From positions 1 through 58,703 of the forward strand of contig NZ_QAOH01000018.1 in assembly GCF_003050785.1 (NCBI RefSeq): a stretch of 58,703 bases of DNA. The letters run 5' to 3'. The DNA comes from Celeribacter persicus. Its GTDB lineage: Bacteria; Pseudomonadota; Alphaproteobacteria; Rhodobacterales; Rhodobacteraceae. Of this stretch, positions 40,690 to 49,668 are shown piece after piece. Position numbers and translations under genes: made by a program. Below the pieces are notes generated by a model, which was given only the letters and a program-made list of their open reading frames with translations, ran no database searches and was not told where the DNA came from. How positions within the stretch are numbered: position 1 is the stretch's first letter; each line of letters starts with the position of its first letter.

Positions 40690-42312
40690 TTACTTCTCGG
40701 TGAGCTTCAACTCGATCCGCCGGTTCTGCGCCAGGGCTTCGGGGCTGTCCCCCTCCGCAATCGGCTGATATTCCCCGAACCCCGCCGCCACCAGACGCGA
40801 CGGATCGAACCCGAGATCGTTCACCATATAGCGCACCACAGCCAGCGCACGGGCCTGCGACAGTTCCCAGTTGTCGCGATATTGTCCCGTCCCCGACAGC
40901 GGCGTCTTGTCGGTGTGGCCATCGACGCGGATCACCCAGTCGATTTCCGGCGGAATTTCGGCCGCCACTTCGGAAAGGATACGCGCAACACGGGCGATCT
41001 GCGGCTTGCCCTGCAAACCAAGCTCAGCGGAAGCCGGTTCAAACAGAATCTCGGAGGAAAACACGAAACGATCGCCGACGATCCTCACGCCCTCGCGGTC
41101 GCCAAGAATTTCGCGCATCCGTCCGAAAAATTCGGACCGATAGTTTTGCAGGGTCTTCGCCTCTTCCTCCAGACGCTTGCGCTCCGCCTCTTCCAAAGCC
41201 GCACGGGCTTTTTCCTCGGCGGCAACCTGCGCCAGAGCGGCGTTGAGGCGCTGGGTCAGGCTGTCGATCTGCACCTGATTTTCCGTATCCGCCGCCGTGC
41301 GTACATCGAGCGTCGATTGCAGCGCCGACAATTGTTCGCGCATCTGCGCCACCTGTGCGTTCAACAGCGCAAGCTTGCGTTCGCCTTCCGCCGATTTGGC
41401 CTCTTCCTCAGACAATGCCGCCTGTGCCGTCGCCAAAAGCGCTGCCTGTTTATCGCGATCCGAGATATCGCTGTCGAGCTGTGCCTGCAATTTGTCTCGC
41501 GCCGTGCGCGCCGCCGCCAGAAGCGTCAACGTCTCTTCGGCCTGCTTGCGTGCCTCTTCGAGCGCCAGTGTCATCGCGGTCAGTTCATCGTCCGATCCGG
41601 CCAGACGTTCCTGCAACGCCTTGAGCGCCGCAGCATCCGCCAGACGGTCTTGCTCCGCCTGCGAAAGCCGGTCCTGCGCCGCCTCAAGGGCAGCCTGCCG
41701 CTCATTGGTTTCCGTTTTCAACTGCGCCACCAAGGCATCAAGTGCCTCGCGCCGCGCCGCCGCCAACCGCGCCTCTTCCGCCGCCGCGTCGATCTCTTCG
41801 CGAGCCTTCGCGAGCGCCAGTTGCGCGGCTTCCTGATCGGAAATCAATTGTGCTTTCGCCGCTTCCAGATCTTCAATCTGCGCGGCCAGTTGCGCGCCCT
41901 CGGTCAGTGCCGCATCACGTTCGGCCATCAGACTTGCCACCTGCGCCTCGAACGAGGTGATCCGCCCGGTCAACGCGGCATTCTCGCTCTCAAGCCCTTC
42001 GATGGTTGCGGCCTGCGCCTGCGCCCGAGCCTGCACATCGGACAAGGTCGCCTGCAAACTGCCGATCTGGCTTTCGAGCCCGAGACTTTTTTGTTGTTCG
42101 AGCCCCAGCGCCTCCGCCAAGGCGTTCAACTCCCCGGTCAGAGCATCCAGCTCATGTTCCTGCCCGGAAATCTGGTCGCGCAGCATGGATTGCACCACCA
42201 TGAAGATGGTCAGAACGAACATCAGCACCAGCAAAAGCGCCGTCATCGCATCGACGAACCCCGGCCAGATCGAGCCGGACATGCGATGGGAGGAGCGGCG
42301 CAGAACGGCCAT
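40690..42312 (-). CDS. OmpA/MotB-family protein with very long coiled coil (stator-like partner)
   Basis: This inner-membrane-anchored protein has 540 residues. One membrane helix (about 18-42) carries an aspartate in GFVDAMTALLLVLMF, the position of the proton-carrying Asp of MotB. Residues about 45-395 are an unbroken, Ala/Leu/Glu-rich coiled coil. The C-terminal OmpA domain (about 400-540) has the peptidoglycan-binding DGHTDKTP, WELSQARALAV and NRRIELKL motifs. A helix of ~350 residues would span far more than the usual periplasm if extended, so it probably folds back. It follows the ExbB/MotA-like gene by one base. Confidence 0.82.
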   Translation of the reverse strand: MAVLRRSSHRMSGSIWPGFVDAMTALLLVLMFVLTIFMVVQSMLRDQISGQEHELDALTGELNALAEALGLEQQKSLGLESQIGSLQATLSDVQARAQAQAATIEGLESENAALTGRITSFEAQVASLMAERDAALTEGAQLAAQIEDLEAAKAQLISDQEAAQLALAKAREEIDAAAEEARLAAARREALDALVAQLKTETNERQAALEAAQDRLSQAEQDRLADAAALKALQERLAGSDDELTAMTLALEEARKQAEETLTLLAAARTARDKLQAQLDSDISDRDKQAALLATAQAALSEEEAKSAEGERKLALLNAQVAQMREQLSALQSTLDVRTAADTENQVQIDSLTQRLNAALAQVAAEEKARAALEEAERKRLEEEAKTLQNYRSEFFGRMREILGDREGVRIVGDRFVFSSEILFEPASAELGLQGKPQIARVARILSEVAAEIPPEIDWVIRVDGHTDKTPLSGTGQYRDNWELSQARALAVVRYMVNDLGFDPSRLVAAGFGEYQPIAEGDSPEALAQNRRIELKLTEK

Positions 42313-42313
42313 G

Positions 42314-43510
42314 CTATTCGCCCTGTTCGCCCAGATCGCGCAACGTGCGGGTCAACTCGGCCAATTCAGAGCGCAGTTCGGACACGCTTTCCTGACGCCC
42401 CGCAGACAGTTCTTCGAGAATGCGCAAAAGCTGCACGTCGATGGAACGCAGACGCATCCGGGCCTCCGCATCGAACGGCTCTTCCTCCGCCCCGGCACGG
42501 TTTTCCACCACCCCGAGCAACCGTTCCTGCCCCTCGGCAATGCGTGTGAGCAAGGGGGCCGTACCCGTGTCGGCATCCATCTGCAACACCAGACGATCCA
42601 CCGAAGACACCAGCTGAACGAGACGGCTGTCGACCGCGACGCGCGCCGCATCGGAACGGGAGAACATCTCCTGCAATTGCTGCATCTGCTCGCTCATGTA
42701 GTCGAGCACCGCAACCGCCCCCGAGATCTCGCCATCGCCCGCGTCCGAGGCAAAACCGATGCGGGTGATGGTGGACATCCATTCTTCAAGCTCGCGATAG
42801 AACCGGTTCTGCCCATGGGTCGCGAACAGCTCCAACATCCCGACAACAAGCGAGCCCGCAAGCCCCAGAAGCGAGGAAGCAAAGGCTGTGCCCATGCCAC
42901 CGAGCTGGCTTTCCAGCCCGCCCATCAACTGGCCTAATACATCGCTTGCCGTTTCTCCTTCCGCAGGCGAGAGCGAACGGATGGTATCGACCAGCGCGGG
43001 TACGGTCGTCGCGAGGCCATAAAACGTGCCCAGAAGCCCAAGGAAAATCAGAAGATTGGCAATGTAGCGCGTAATATCACGCGCTTCGTCGATACGGGTC
43101 GCCACCGAATCGAGAATGGAACGTGATGAGCTTGCCGAGATTTGCGAGTGTACCCCGCGCCCCCGCAGAAGTGCGGCCAAAGGCGCCAGCAAGCGCGGCG
43201 CGGCCTTGCCCGGCACATTCGGGCGCTGACCGGTGAAACGTTCGATCCAGTTCACCGAGGAGACGAGTTGCGCCACCTGCCAGAAACAGGAGAGAATCCC
43301 GATGATGAAGACCACGGCGATGAAGCCGTTGAGATAGAGATTGGCGAAAAACACTGGCCCAACACGCGGCAGGGCCATGACCAGCCCGGCCACGACCAGC
43401 CCCAGCACGATGATCATCAGCGTGATCTGGCGCACGGGTTGGGAAAAGTATTTCAGCTCGGCCCGGCCTTTTTCAGCCTGTTGCTTTCGCGTGTGATCGG
43501 GTTGGTCCAT
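42314..43510 (-). CDS. MotA/TolQ/ExbB-family proton-channel protein
   Basis: This 398-residue inner-membrane protein has four likely helices at about 29-47, 59-80, 148-168 and 203-229, in the MotA pattern. The last two pack as the ion-conducting pair: IANLLIFLGLLGTFYGLATT, then MGTAFASSLLGLAGSLVVGM. A cytoplasmic C-terminal tail of ~165 residues contains helices and possibly coiled coil. ATG 43510 has AGGA upstream; an open extension to 43573 is unlikely. With the OmpA/MotB-like partner it should form a proton-driven stator, but what it drives is unknown. Confidence 0.83.
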   Translation of the reverse strand: MDQPDHTRKQQAEKGRAELKYFSQPVRQITLMIIVLGLVVAGLVMALPRVGPVFFANLYLNGFIAVVFIIGILSCFWQVAQLVSSVNWIERFTGQRPNVPGKAAPRLLAPLAALLRGRGVHSQISASSSRSILDSVATRIDEARDITRYIANLLIFLGLLGTFYGLATTVPALVDTIRSLSPAEGETASDVLGQLMGGLESQLGGMGTAFASSLLGLAGSLVVGMLELFATHGQNRFYRELEEWMSTITRIGFASDAGDGEISGAVAVLDYMSEQMQQLQEMFSRSDAARVAVDSRLVQLVSSVDRLVLQMDADTGTAPLLTRIAEGQERLLGVVENRAGAEEEPFDAEARMRLRSIDVQLLRILEELSAGRQESVSELRSELAELTRTLRDLGEQGE

Positions 43511-43587
43511 CGACGTCCTGACCCCTTGACGGTTCGCGCTCACGATAGGGGCTCTGTCGCCCGCTGCCAACACGCGATTTCGTGTCC

Positions 43588-44160
43588 TTAGATTTTGAGC
43601 CGACGTCGGACCATATCCGAGAGCTGCGTCAGTTCAATATCCTCCATGCCCAACTCGGCCAGATGCTCCGCCGTCGAGAACAGGTAGTCGCAATTCGGTC
43701 CGCGTCCACCACAGGCCCCGGCGATCACCTCCGCCTGCCGCTCAAGGCTCAATGGCCCGGTGTATTGCACATGCTCCGGGTCGACCACATAAGCCAGCGC
43801 GGCCACATCGCGCCCATCCGAGAGGCGCAACGTCACCACGCGTTCGAGATAGGCGGAGGACACCAGTTCGCGGTCGCGCAGATCGGCCAGTGCCTGTGCC
43901 GCCACCTCCGGCCCGATGCGAAAGGCGAGCCCGTGACAGGCCGCCCCCGGCTCCGCATCGAGCGCCAGCACCAGCCCCGGCACCTCGGGCGAACCGCGAT
44001 GATGGATCGACCACATGCAAAAGGAACGCGCATAATCCATGAGAACCGCCGGATGGCGTTCGGCAAACTCGAAGCCCGGATTCCACATCAGGGAGCCATA
44101 GCCAAAGACCCAGAACCCTTCGCGCACAAGCGCGTGATCCGCCACATGATCGGAGGACAT
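43588..44160 (-). CDS. chaC: Glutathione-specific gamma-glutamylcyclotransferase (ChaC family)
   Basis: This enzyme degrades glutathione to 5-oxoproline and Cys-Gly in the cytoplasm. The 190-residue protein has the glutathione-binding loop VFGYGSLMWNPGF and the rest of the ChaC fold (VLALDAEPGAACHGLAFRI, YLERVVTLRL). GGAG lies shortly upstream of ATG 44160. It may form a loose group with the stator genes downstream, on the same strand, but the link is not obvious. Confidence 0.88.
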   Translation of the reverse strand: MSSDHVADHALVREGFWVFGYGSLMWNPGFEFAERHPAVLMDYARSFCMWSIHHRGSPEVPGLVLALDAEPGAACHGLAFRIGPEVAAQALADLRDRELVSSAYLERVVTLRLSDGRDVAALAYVVDPEHVQYTGPLSLERQAEVIAGACGGRGPNCDYLFSTAEHLAELGMEDIELTQLSDMVRRRLKI

Positions 44161-44239
44161 CGCCCCTCTCTCCTCTTTTCAGCTCCGCATCCCCCCGTTA
44201 AACACGGGCCATCCGGAAATGAAAAGACGGGACCCCAAG

Positions 44240-45241
44240 ATGCGCAAACTGATCTGGCTCGTGCTGGCCGCGTTCATCCTCTATTCCGGCTATTGGATGA
44301 TCGGCGCGAAGGGCACGGAACGCGCCATTGCCGCCTGGATCGACGCCCGCGCGAGCGAGGGCTGGCAGGCGGAGACCGTCGAGATCAAGACCCGTGGCTT
44401 CCCGGCCCGCTTCGATACCGCGATCATGGAACCGCGTCTGGCCGATCCGCGCACCGGCGTGGCGCTCTCGACACCGAAAATCGAGATTCTGAGCCAGAGC
44501 TTCCGCCCGACACGCTTCACGCTCCACATGGCGCCGGAACTGACACTCGCCTCGCCCTATCAGCGCCTCGACATCACGCAGGACTCTGCCGAAGCGCAAT
44601 TGTTCGTCGATCCCGGTCCCAGCCTGACATTGGATCACGCCTCACTTGCGATCGACGGGCTGAAACTCGTTTCCACTGCGACATGGGGGCTGGCCCTCGA
44701 CAGCGCACAGGTTGCCTCTCAACGTCACGAAGACGACAAGCTGACCCATGACATCACAGTGAATGCACAAGGTTTTGCCCCGACCGGCGGCCTCGTTGAA
44801 GAGTTGGACCCAGAGGGGCTTTTGTCGGATCGCTTCGAAGAACTCGATCTCAAAATGACCGCAATCTTTGACGGCCCATGGGGCATTCACGCTCTCGAAG
44901 GCCCGCGCCCGCAACCGACCCATATCGAGATCGAGAATTTCTCCGCGCATTGGGGAGATCTGAACCTGAAACTCACAGGGGCGTTCGACGTCGACAAGCG
45001 CGGCTATCCCATCGGCAAGGTGGCGGTGAAGGCGGAGAACTGGCGCGAGATGATCGAACTGGCAATTGCCACCGGCGCGATCCCGGAAAACATGGGCGGA
45101 TTGGCACTGCGCAGTGGCGAAATGCTCGCGGGTCTGTCGGGGCGCAAGGATACGATTGATGCGGAGCTGAGCCTGAAGGACGGTATGATCACACTCGGTT
45201 TCATTCCGCTGGGACCTGCCCCGCGTATCGTCATTCGGTAA
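44240..45241 (+). CDS. DUF2125 family exported protein
   Basis: This 333-residue protein has an N-terminal signal peptide or anchor (MRKLIWLVLAAFILYSGYWM) and a long beta-strand-rich body, as in the alphaproteobacterial DUF2125 family. The function is not established. An upstream ATG at 44219 would add seven residues (MKRRDPK); I prefer 44240 because family members begin with this hydrophobic helix. It is divergent from chaC. Confidence 0.8.
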   Translation: MRKLIWLVLAAFILYSGYWMIGAKGTERAIAAWIDARASEGWQAETVEIKTRGFPARFDTAIMEPRLADPRTGVALSTPKIEILSQSFRPTRFTLHMAPELTLASPYQRLDITQDSAEAQLFVDPGPSLTLDHASLAIDGLKLVSTATWGLALDSAQVASQRHEDDKLTHDITVNAQGFAPTGGLVEELDPEGLLSDRFEELDLKMTAIFDGPWGIHALEGPRPQPTHIEIENFSAHWGDLNLKLTGAFDVDKRGYPIGKVAVKAENWREMIELAIATGAIPENMGGLALRSGEMLAGLSGRKDTIDAELSLKDGMITLGFIPLGPAPRIVIR

Positions 45242-45548
45242 CCCGGCTGCGGCTTGTATCCCGTACCACCGTCGGTCTGGACACTGGACGCCTCGACTTT
45301 AATCGCTCCCCTTCCTCGCCGTTAACCTTAACCTAATTAACCTTAACGTGGAGGAAAGGGCAAAGTACAGCCCCCCAAACGACACGGCTCCCCAGCAGGA
45401 AACTGCATTCGAAAAGCGATGGGAGGCGCGCGAGCCTTAAAGCGTTTTCTTTTTATCTGAGACAGGGAAAAAGGGAAACGCGATACAACATATAAACATT
45501 GTGAGCGCTTCACACTAAATCTGTGTTTCAGATTTAATGCGAAACGCT
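45242..45548. other. Intergenic region holding TTAA array and repeat element
   Basis: The 307 bases between the DUF2125 gene and the tyrA stop contain no gene that I can support. They hold the second TTAA array (45322-45346) and most of repeat copy B (from 45438). The part between them shows nothing recognisable. Confidence 0.55.
45322..45346. promoter_or_regulatory. TTAA array, copy 2 (four TTAA boxes)
   Basis: TTAA at 45322, 45328, 45337 and 45343 (steps 6, 9, 6), followed by CGTGG, is exactly the layout at 24401-24425. Between boxes the bases differ (CC here, GG there). It is not directly upstream of any gene start; the next feature is the repeat copy B. Confidence 0.5.
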
Positions 45549-45552
45549 TTAG
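45438..45552. repeat. Intergenic repeat element, copy B (about 115 bp)
   Basis: It starts TAAAGCGTTTTC and ends GAAACGCTTTAG, matching copy A (23268-23384) at both ends. It shares ATCTGAGRCA near the left and AAATCTGTG, TTCAGATT and AAACGCTTTAG at the right. The middle has diverged. Its right end supplies the stop codon of tyrA (45551-45549). Confidence 0.65.
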
Positions 45553-46484
45553 CCGCCTTTTTTCACACGTCCGAAATCCGGCGCGTCCGTATCCTGCCCA
45601 GCTTCGATGATGCCGCGCCGGATCGCGCGGGTGCGCGTGAAATAATCGTGCAACGTGTCACCATCGCCAGTGCGGATCGCCCGTTGCAGCGCGAAGAGTT
45701 CCTCGGTGAACCGCCCGAGGATTTCCAGCGCCGCCTCCTTGTTGGTCAGGAAAACGTCACGCCACATGGTCGGATCGGAGGCTGCGATCCGGGTGAAATC
45801 CCGAAAACCCGCAGCGGAGAATTTGATCACCTCTTGATCGGTCACCCGGCGCAGGTCGTCAGCGACCCCCACCATCGTGTAGGCGATCAGGTGCGGCACA
45901 TGGGACACCACGGCGCAGACCGTGTCATGATGCTCCGGGTCCATCCGTTCGGTATTTGCACCAAGTGCAGCCCAGAAGGTTTCGAGCTTCCTGACCTCGC
46001 CCTCATCGGCGCCTTCGGGCGGCACGATCAGGCACCAGCGATTGTCGAACAGTTCGGCAAAGCCCGAGCGGGGCCCGGAATGCTCCGTCCCCGCCATCGG
46101 GTGGGTGCCGATGAAATGCACACCCTCTGGAATATGCGGCATCACCGCTTCGAGTACGGATTTCTTCACCGAGCCCACGTCGGTCACCACCGCACCGGAT
46201 TTCAGTGCCGGAGCGATCTCCGCCATCACCTGCCCCATCACGCCCACCGGCACGGCGAGAACCACGAGATCGGCATTCTGCACTGCCTCGGTCGCGGTGT
46301 CGCAGACCCGGTCCACAAGTCCGATCTCCCGTGCCGTGTCCCGGGTCGCCTGTGAACGGGCATAGCCGGTGATCTCACCCGCCACGCTCGCACGGCGCAT
46401 CGCCAGAGACATAGAGCCCGCGATCAGGCCAAGGCCGATCAGGGCAACACGGTTGTAGATCACCTCAGGCACAGGTTCAGACAC
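45549..46484 (-). CDS. tyrA: Prephenate/arogenate dehydrogenase family protein
   Basis: This enzyme of tyrosine synthesis oxidatively decarboxylates prephenate or arogenate. The 311-residue protein has the NAD motif [15 protein letters not shown], the catalytic histidine segment [13 protein letters not shown] and [11 protein letters not shown]. The start is GTG 46484, with GGAG seven bases upstream. It overlaps hisC by eight bases. The hisC-tyrA pair is typical of Rhodobacterales, and that aminotransferase may also act on aromatic substrates. The stop codon lies within repeat copy B. Confidence 0.92.
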   Translation of the reverse strand: MSEPVPEVIYNRVALIGLGLIAGSMSLAMRRASVAGEITGYARSQATRDTAREIGLVDRVCDTATEAVQNADLVVLAVPVGVMGQVMAEIAPALKSGAVVTDVGSVKKSVLEAVMPHIPEGVHFIGTHPMAGTEHSGPRSGFAELFDNRWCLIVPPEGADEGEVRKLETFWAALGANTERMDPEHHDTVCAVVSHVPHLIAYTMVGVADDLRRVTDQEVIKFSAAGFRDFTRIAASDPTMWRDVFLTNKEAALEILGRFTEELFALQRAIRTGDGDTLHDYFTRTRAIRRGIIEAGQDTDAPDFGRVKKGG

Positions 46485-47571
46485 TGGCCTGCTCCCCTTT
46501 GAATTGACCGATCACATGGGCCACGCGGCGACAGGACGCCTCGTCGCCCACAGTGATCCGCAGACAGTTCGGCAAACCGTAACCCGCCACCTTGCGCACG
46601 ATGATGCCTTGGGATTTCAGGAAATCGTCGCAGGCTTCCGCTTCCGCCTCATCGGTGAAACGCGCAAGAATAAAGTTGGCACAAGAGGTATCGGACGGAA
46701 TGCCCAGTTCCATTAGCGCTTCAGCGAGCCAGGCACGCAGGCGAGTGTTGTCCTCGCGGCATTTTTCCACCCAGTCGCGATCCTTGACCGCGGCCTCGGC
46801 GGCGGCCAGTTGCGCTTCGGAGAGGTTGAACGGCCCGCGCACCCGGTTCAGCACGTCGATGATGTCCTTGGGACCATAGCCCCAACCGACGCGCACGCCG
46901 CCCAGACCGTAGATCTTGGAAAAGGTGCGGGTCATCACCACGTTGTCGCGCGCCTCGACCAGAGCCGCACCGCCATCAAAGCCTTCGACGAACTCGGCAT
47001 AGGCCCCGTCGAGCACCAAAAGCACCTGCGGCGGCAGGTTGGCCGCCAGATGCGCGATGTCGCGCTGACCAATCATTGTGCCGGTCGGGTTTGCCGGATT
47101 GGCGATAAAGACAAGCTTCGTGCGCTCCGTACAGGCATCGAGAATGGCGTCGATGTCCACGACACGCTCACGCTCGGGCACACAGACCGGCGTCGCCCCC
47201 GCAGCGCGCGCGGAGATTTTGTACATGGAAAACCCGTGCTCGGTGTAGATCACCTCATCGCCAATGCCCGCATAGGCCTGGCAGAGGAAGTGGATGATCT
47301 CGTCCGAACCGACACCGCAGATGATACGTTCGGGATCGAGACCGTGCACCTCGCCGATCGCCTTGCGCAGGCTGGTGTGATCGGTGTTCGGATAGCGATG
47401 CAGATTGTGAACCGCCTTGGCAAAAGCTGCCTTCGCGCTTTCGGGCGCGCCGAACGGGTTCTCGTTCGAAGACAGCTTGATCACATTGTCGACGCCCTGC
47501 ACATGGCTGGCGCCGCCCTGATACAGAGCGATGTCGAGAATGCCGGGTTGCGGTTCGATCAAACGGGTCAT
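46477..47571 (-). CDS. hisC: Histidinol-phosphate aminotransferase
   Basis: This PLP-dependent aminotransferase of histidine synthesis may also act on tyrosine or phenylalanine precursors. The 364-residue protein has the cofactor-lysine region [18 protein letters not shown] and the ANPTGT segment ([10 protein letters not shown]). It lies upstream of, and overlaps, tyrA by eight bases. ATG 47571 fits the family N-terminus ([18 protein letters not shown]). Confidence 0.92.
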   Translation of the reverse strand: MTRLIEPQPGILDIALYQGGASHVQGVDNVIKLSSNENPFGAPESAKAAFAKAVHNLHRYPNTDHTSLRKAIGEVHGLDPERIICGVGSDEIIHFLCQAYAGIGDEVIYTEHGFSMYKISARAAGATPVCVPERERVVDIDAILDACTERTKLVFIANPANPTGTMIGQRDIAHLAANLPPQVLLVLDGAYAEFVEGFDGGAALVEARDNVVMTRTFSKIYGLGGVRVGWGYGPKDIIDVLNRVRGPFNLSEAQLAAAEAAVKDRDWVEKCREDNTRLRAWLAEALMELGIPSDTSCANFILARFTDEAEAEACDDFLKSQGIIVRKVAGYGLPNCLRITVGDEASCRRVAHVIGQFKGEQASV

Positions 47572-47690
47572 GGGTCCACTCGCTTAGAATTTGCCCGCCC
47601 CTCTTAGCGCCGTGCGCAAGACTTTGCCAGCGGCATGAATACCGCATCCTCAGTTGTTGCACCCACGCTTCGGTCTGCGCCTCGCCCTTC

Positions 47691-48722
47691 TCAGACCTGC
47701 GCCCCCGCAGCCGGTTTCCAACGAAAGCCCGCGCGCAGAATACCGTGATCGTTGGTGCCCGTGGCCTTGTGGTCCTCGATGTTGAGATGATCGTTGTCCA
47801 CGGTCATTTCATCAAAGGCCCAAAGGCGTCGCTTCGAGTGATCGTAGAACTCCTGCGAGAACAGAATGTGATCGAGGCTCTCACGCTCCTTCTTGAACAC
47901 ATGGGTATAATAGACATCGCGGGTCGAGCGATATTCCTGAAGCGTCTGCGCGGTATAGAGCGCATTGTCGCCGCCGCCTTCCGAAAGACCCGTCAGGTAT
48001 TGCGGCTGTTCGGTCAGGATGTTGAGCGTGTTCGACAGCTTGCCGTCGTTCATGTCGCCGATCACCACCACGGGCGTGTTCGTGCCCTTGGTCAGATTGG
48101 TGATGATCATCCGCAAGGCCGTCGCCTCCGCCGTGCGCCGGATCGTCGAGACGGCATAGCCCAACGCATTGAGATGATCCTTGTGCAGATCGCGCTCATA
48201 CCAGTCCTCGCGCCAAAGCTCGGTCGGGCGCCGGGATTTGAAATGCGTCACGAACACATGGATCACCGGCGTGTCCGGATGCGGCTGAACCGTGAAATGC
48301 AATACGGGTCGCGAAAACGTCGTGAGCGTCACGGCGATGCGGTCCTGTTGCGGGTCATCCCCGCCCGAGGCCAGCACCATCTCTTCGGGAAAGTCCACGA
48401 TCCACTCGGGATCGCCGACCAGAATGTCCTTGCGCACCGCTCCGGCACAGACGATGCGATTGCCGGGATGGCCGGGCGGCACCAAAGCCTGATGACTGTC
48501 CTGCAAACCGGCCAGGTCCAGCGCCTCCTCCAAAGCCGACCCAGACCACAGCTCCTGAAACCCGACCACATCGGCAGCGATCCGTTTCAAAACCGCCCCG
48601 GTGTAGAAAACCTTGGCCTCGTATTCCTCCTCGGTCCAACGCGACCCGGAATACATCGCCACACCGGGCGATTGCAGATTGTAGAGATTGAAAGACCCAA
48701 ACGAAATATCACGCGCCGCCAT
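47691..48722 (-). CDS. Endonuclease/exonuclease/phosphatase family protein
   Basis: This Mg-dependent phosphodiesterase-fold protein has 343 residues. The order is SFNLYNLQSP, DVVGFQELWS (catalytic Glu), HVFVTHFKSRRP, VIGDMNDGKLS (Asp-Asn) and NDHGI (late Asp-His). It has no signal peptide. ATG 48722 has AGGAGG seven bases upstream; an open extension beyond is unsupported. The substrate (DNA, inositol phosphates or sphingomyelin-like lipids) cannot be named. Confidence 0.85.
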   Translation of the reverse strand: MAARDISFGSFNLYNLQSPGVAMYSGSRWTEEEYEAKVFYTGAVLKRIAADVVGFQELWSGSALEEALDLAGLQDSHQALVPPGHPGNRIVCAGAVRKDILVGDPEWIVDFPEEMVLASGGDDPQQDRIAVTLTTFSRPVLHFTVQPHPDTPVIHVFVTHFKSRRPTELWREDWYERDLHKDHLNALGYAVSTIRRTAEATALRMIITNLTKGTNTPVVVIGDMNDGKLSNTLNILTEQPQYLTGLSEGGGDNALYTAQTLQEYRSTRDVYYTHVFKKERESLDHILFSQEFYDHSKRRLWAFDEMTVDNDHLNIEDHKATGTNDHGILRAGFRWKPAAGAQV

Positions 48723-48801
48723 ATCAAAGCCTCCTGAAATACCATGGACAGCATAGCGCAAAAGGAGATTCGGATCAGGCTGGCTTTTTCTGACTTCGCC
48801 A

Positions 48802-48833
48802 AAGCAAAAGGCCGCCCCCAAGGACGGCCTTTC
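48802..48833 (-). terminator. Terminator of rpsD
   Basis: AAAGGCCGCCC and GGaCGGCCTTT pair around a short loop. The minus strand then runs into a T-rich stretch, the complement of AAAGCAAAA (48801-48809). It lies 26 bases beyond the rpsD stop. Confidence 0.87.
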
Positions 48834-48858
48834 GAAATGCTTCGATTTCGGCTCAGAC

Positions 48859-49479
48859 TTAGTTCTGAGCGTAGAATTCGATGACGAGGTTCGGTTCCAT
48901 CTGCACAGCGTAGGGCACATCGGAGAGGCCCGGGGTGCGCACGAAGGTCGCGGTCATTTTGGAGTGGTCGACATCGAGGTAATCCGGCACGTCACGCTCG
49001 GCGAGACCGGCGGCTTCGAGCACGATGGCGAGCTGTTTGGATTTCGCACGGACCTCGATCACGTCACCCTCTTTCACACGGTAGGAGGGGATGTTCACGC
49101 GCTCACCGTTCACGAGCACATGGCCGTGGTTCACGAACTGACGGGCGGCAAAGATGGTCGGCACGAATTTCGCGCGGTAGACGACGGCATCGAGACGGCG
49201 CTCCAGCAGACCGATGAGAAGCTCACCGGTGTCACCACGCTGACGCTCGGCATCGGCGAAGATGCGGCGGAATTGTTTCTCGGTCAGGTCGCCGTAGTAG
49301 CCTTTCAGCTTCTGCTTGGCGCGGAGTTGCAGACCGAAGTCGGACAGTTTGCCTTTGCGGCGCTGACCGTGCTGACCCGGGCCGTATTCGCGGCGATTGA
49401 CCGGGGACTTCGGACGGCCCCAGATGTTTTCGCCCATGCGGCGGTCGATTTTGTACTTGGCAGACGTGCGTTTGGTCAC
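48859..49479 (-). CDS. rpsD: 30S ribosomal protein S4
   Basis: This is a primary 16S rRNA-binding protein of the small subunit, 206 residues. The N-terminus [20 protein letters not shown] and the S4 domain ([30 protein letters not shown]) are typical. It lacks the zinc cysteines found in some bacterial S4 proteins. The start is GTG 49479, with GGAG seven bases upstream. It is monocistronic with its own terminator, as is usual in alphaproteobacteria. Confidence 0.97.
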   Translation of the reverse strand: MTKRTSAKYKIDRRMGENIWGRPKSPVNRREYGPGQHGQRRKGKLSDFGLQLRAKQKLKGYYGDLTEKQFRRIFADAERQRGDTGELLIGLLERRLDAVVYRAKFVPTIFAARQFVNHGHVLVNGERVNIPSYRVKEGDVIEVRAKSKQLAIVLEAAGLAERDVPDYLDVDHSKMTATFVRTPGLSDVPYAVQMEPNLVIEFYAQN

Positions 49480-49668
49480 GGCTGATCTCCTTCATAAGAT
49501 TTCGAAGGGCGTTGTCCTCTCCCCGGACGGGTTTCCCCGCGCCCCGGGTTGACAGGTTTCCTCTTGCGAGGGCCACCAACACCAATGAATACCCGGCGCA
49601 CATCGCTGCACACCGGATGGCGGGCTTATACAGCCGCGCGCCCCGGTGTCAAGCGCTACGCGCCCGTT

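Noticed and set aside
40690..43510. ExbB/MotA- and MotB/OmpA-like pair as a Zorya (ZorAB) antiviral system
   Set aside because: Neighbours are chaC, DUF2125 and an M23 peptidase, with no ZorC/ZorD- or ZorE-like gene or other defence gene. The pair is better described as an orphan stator.
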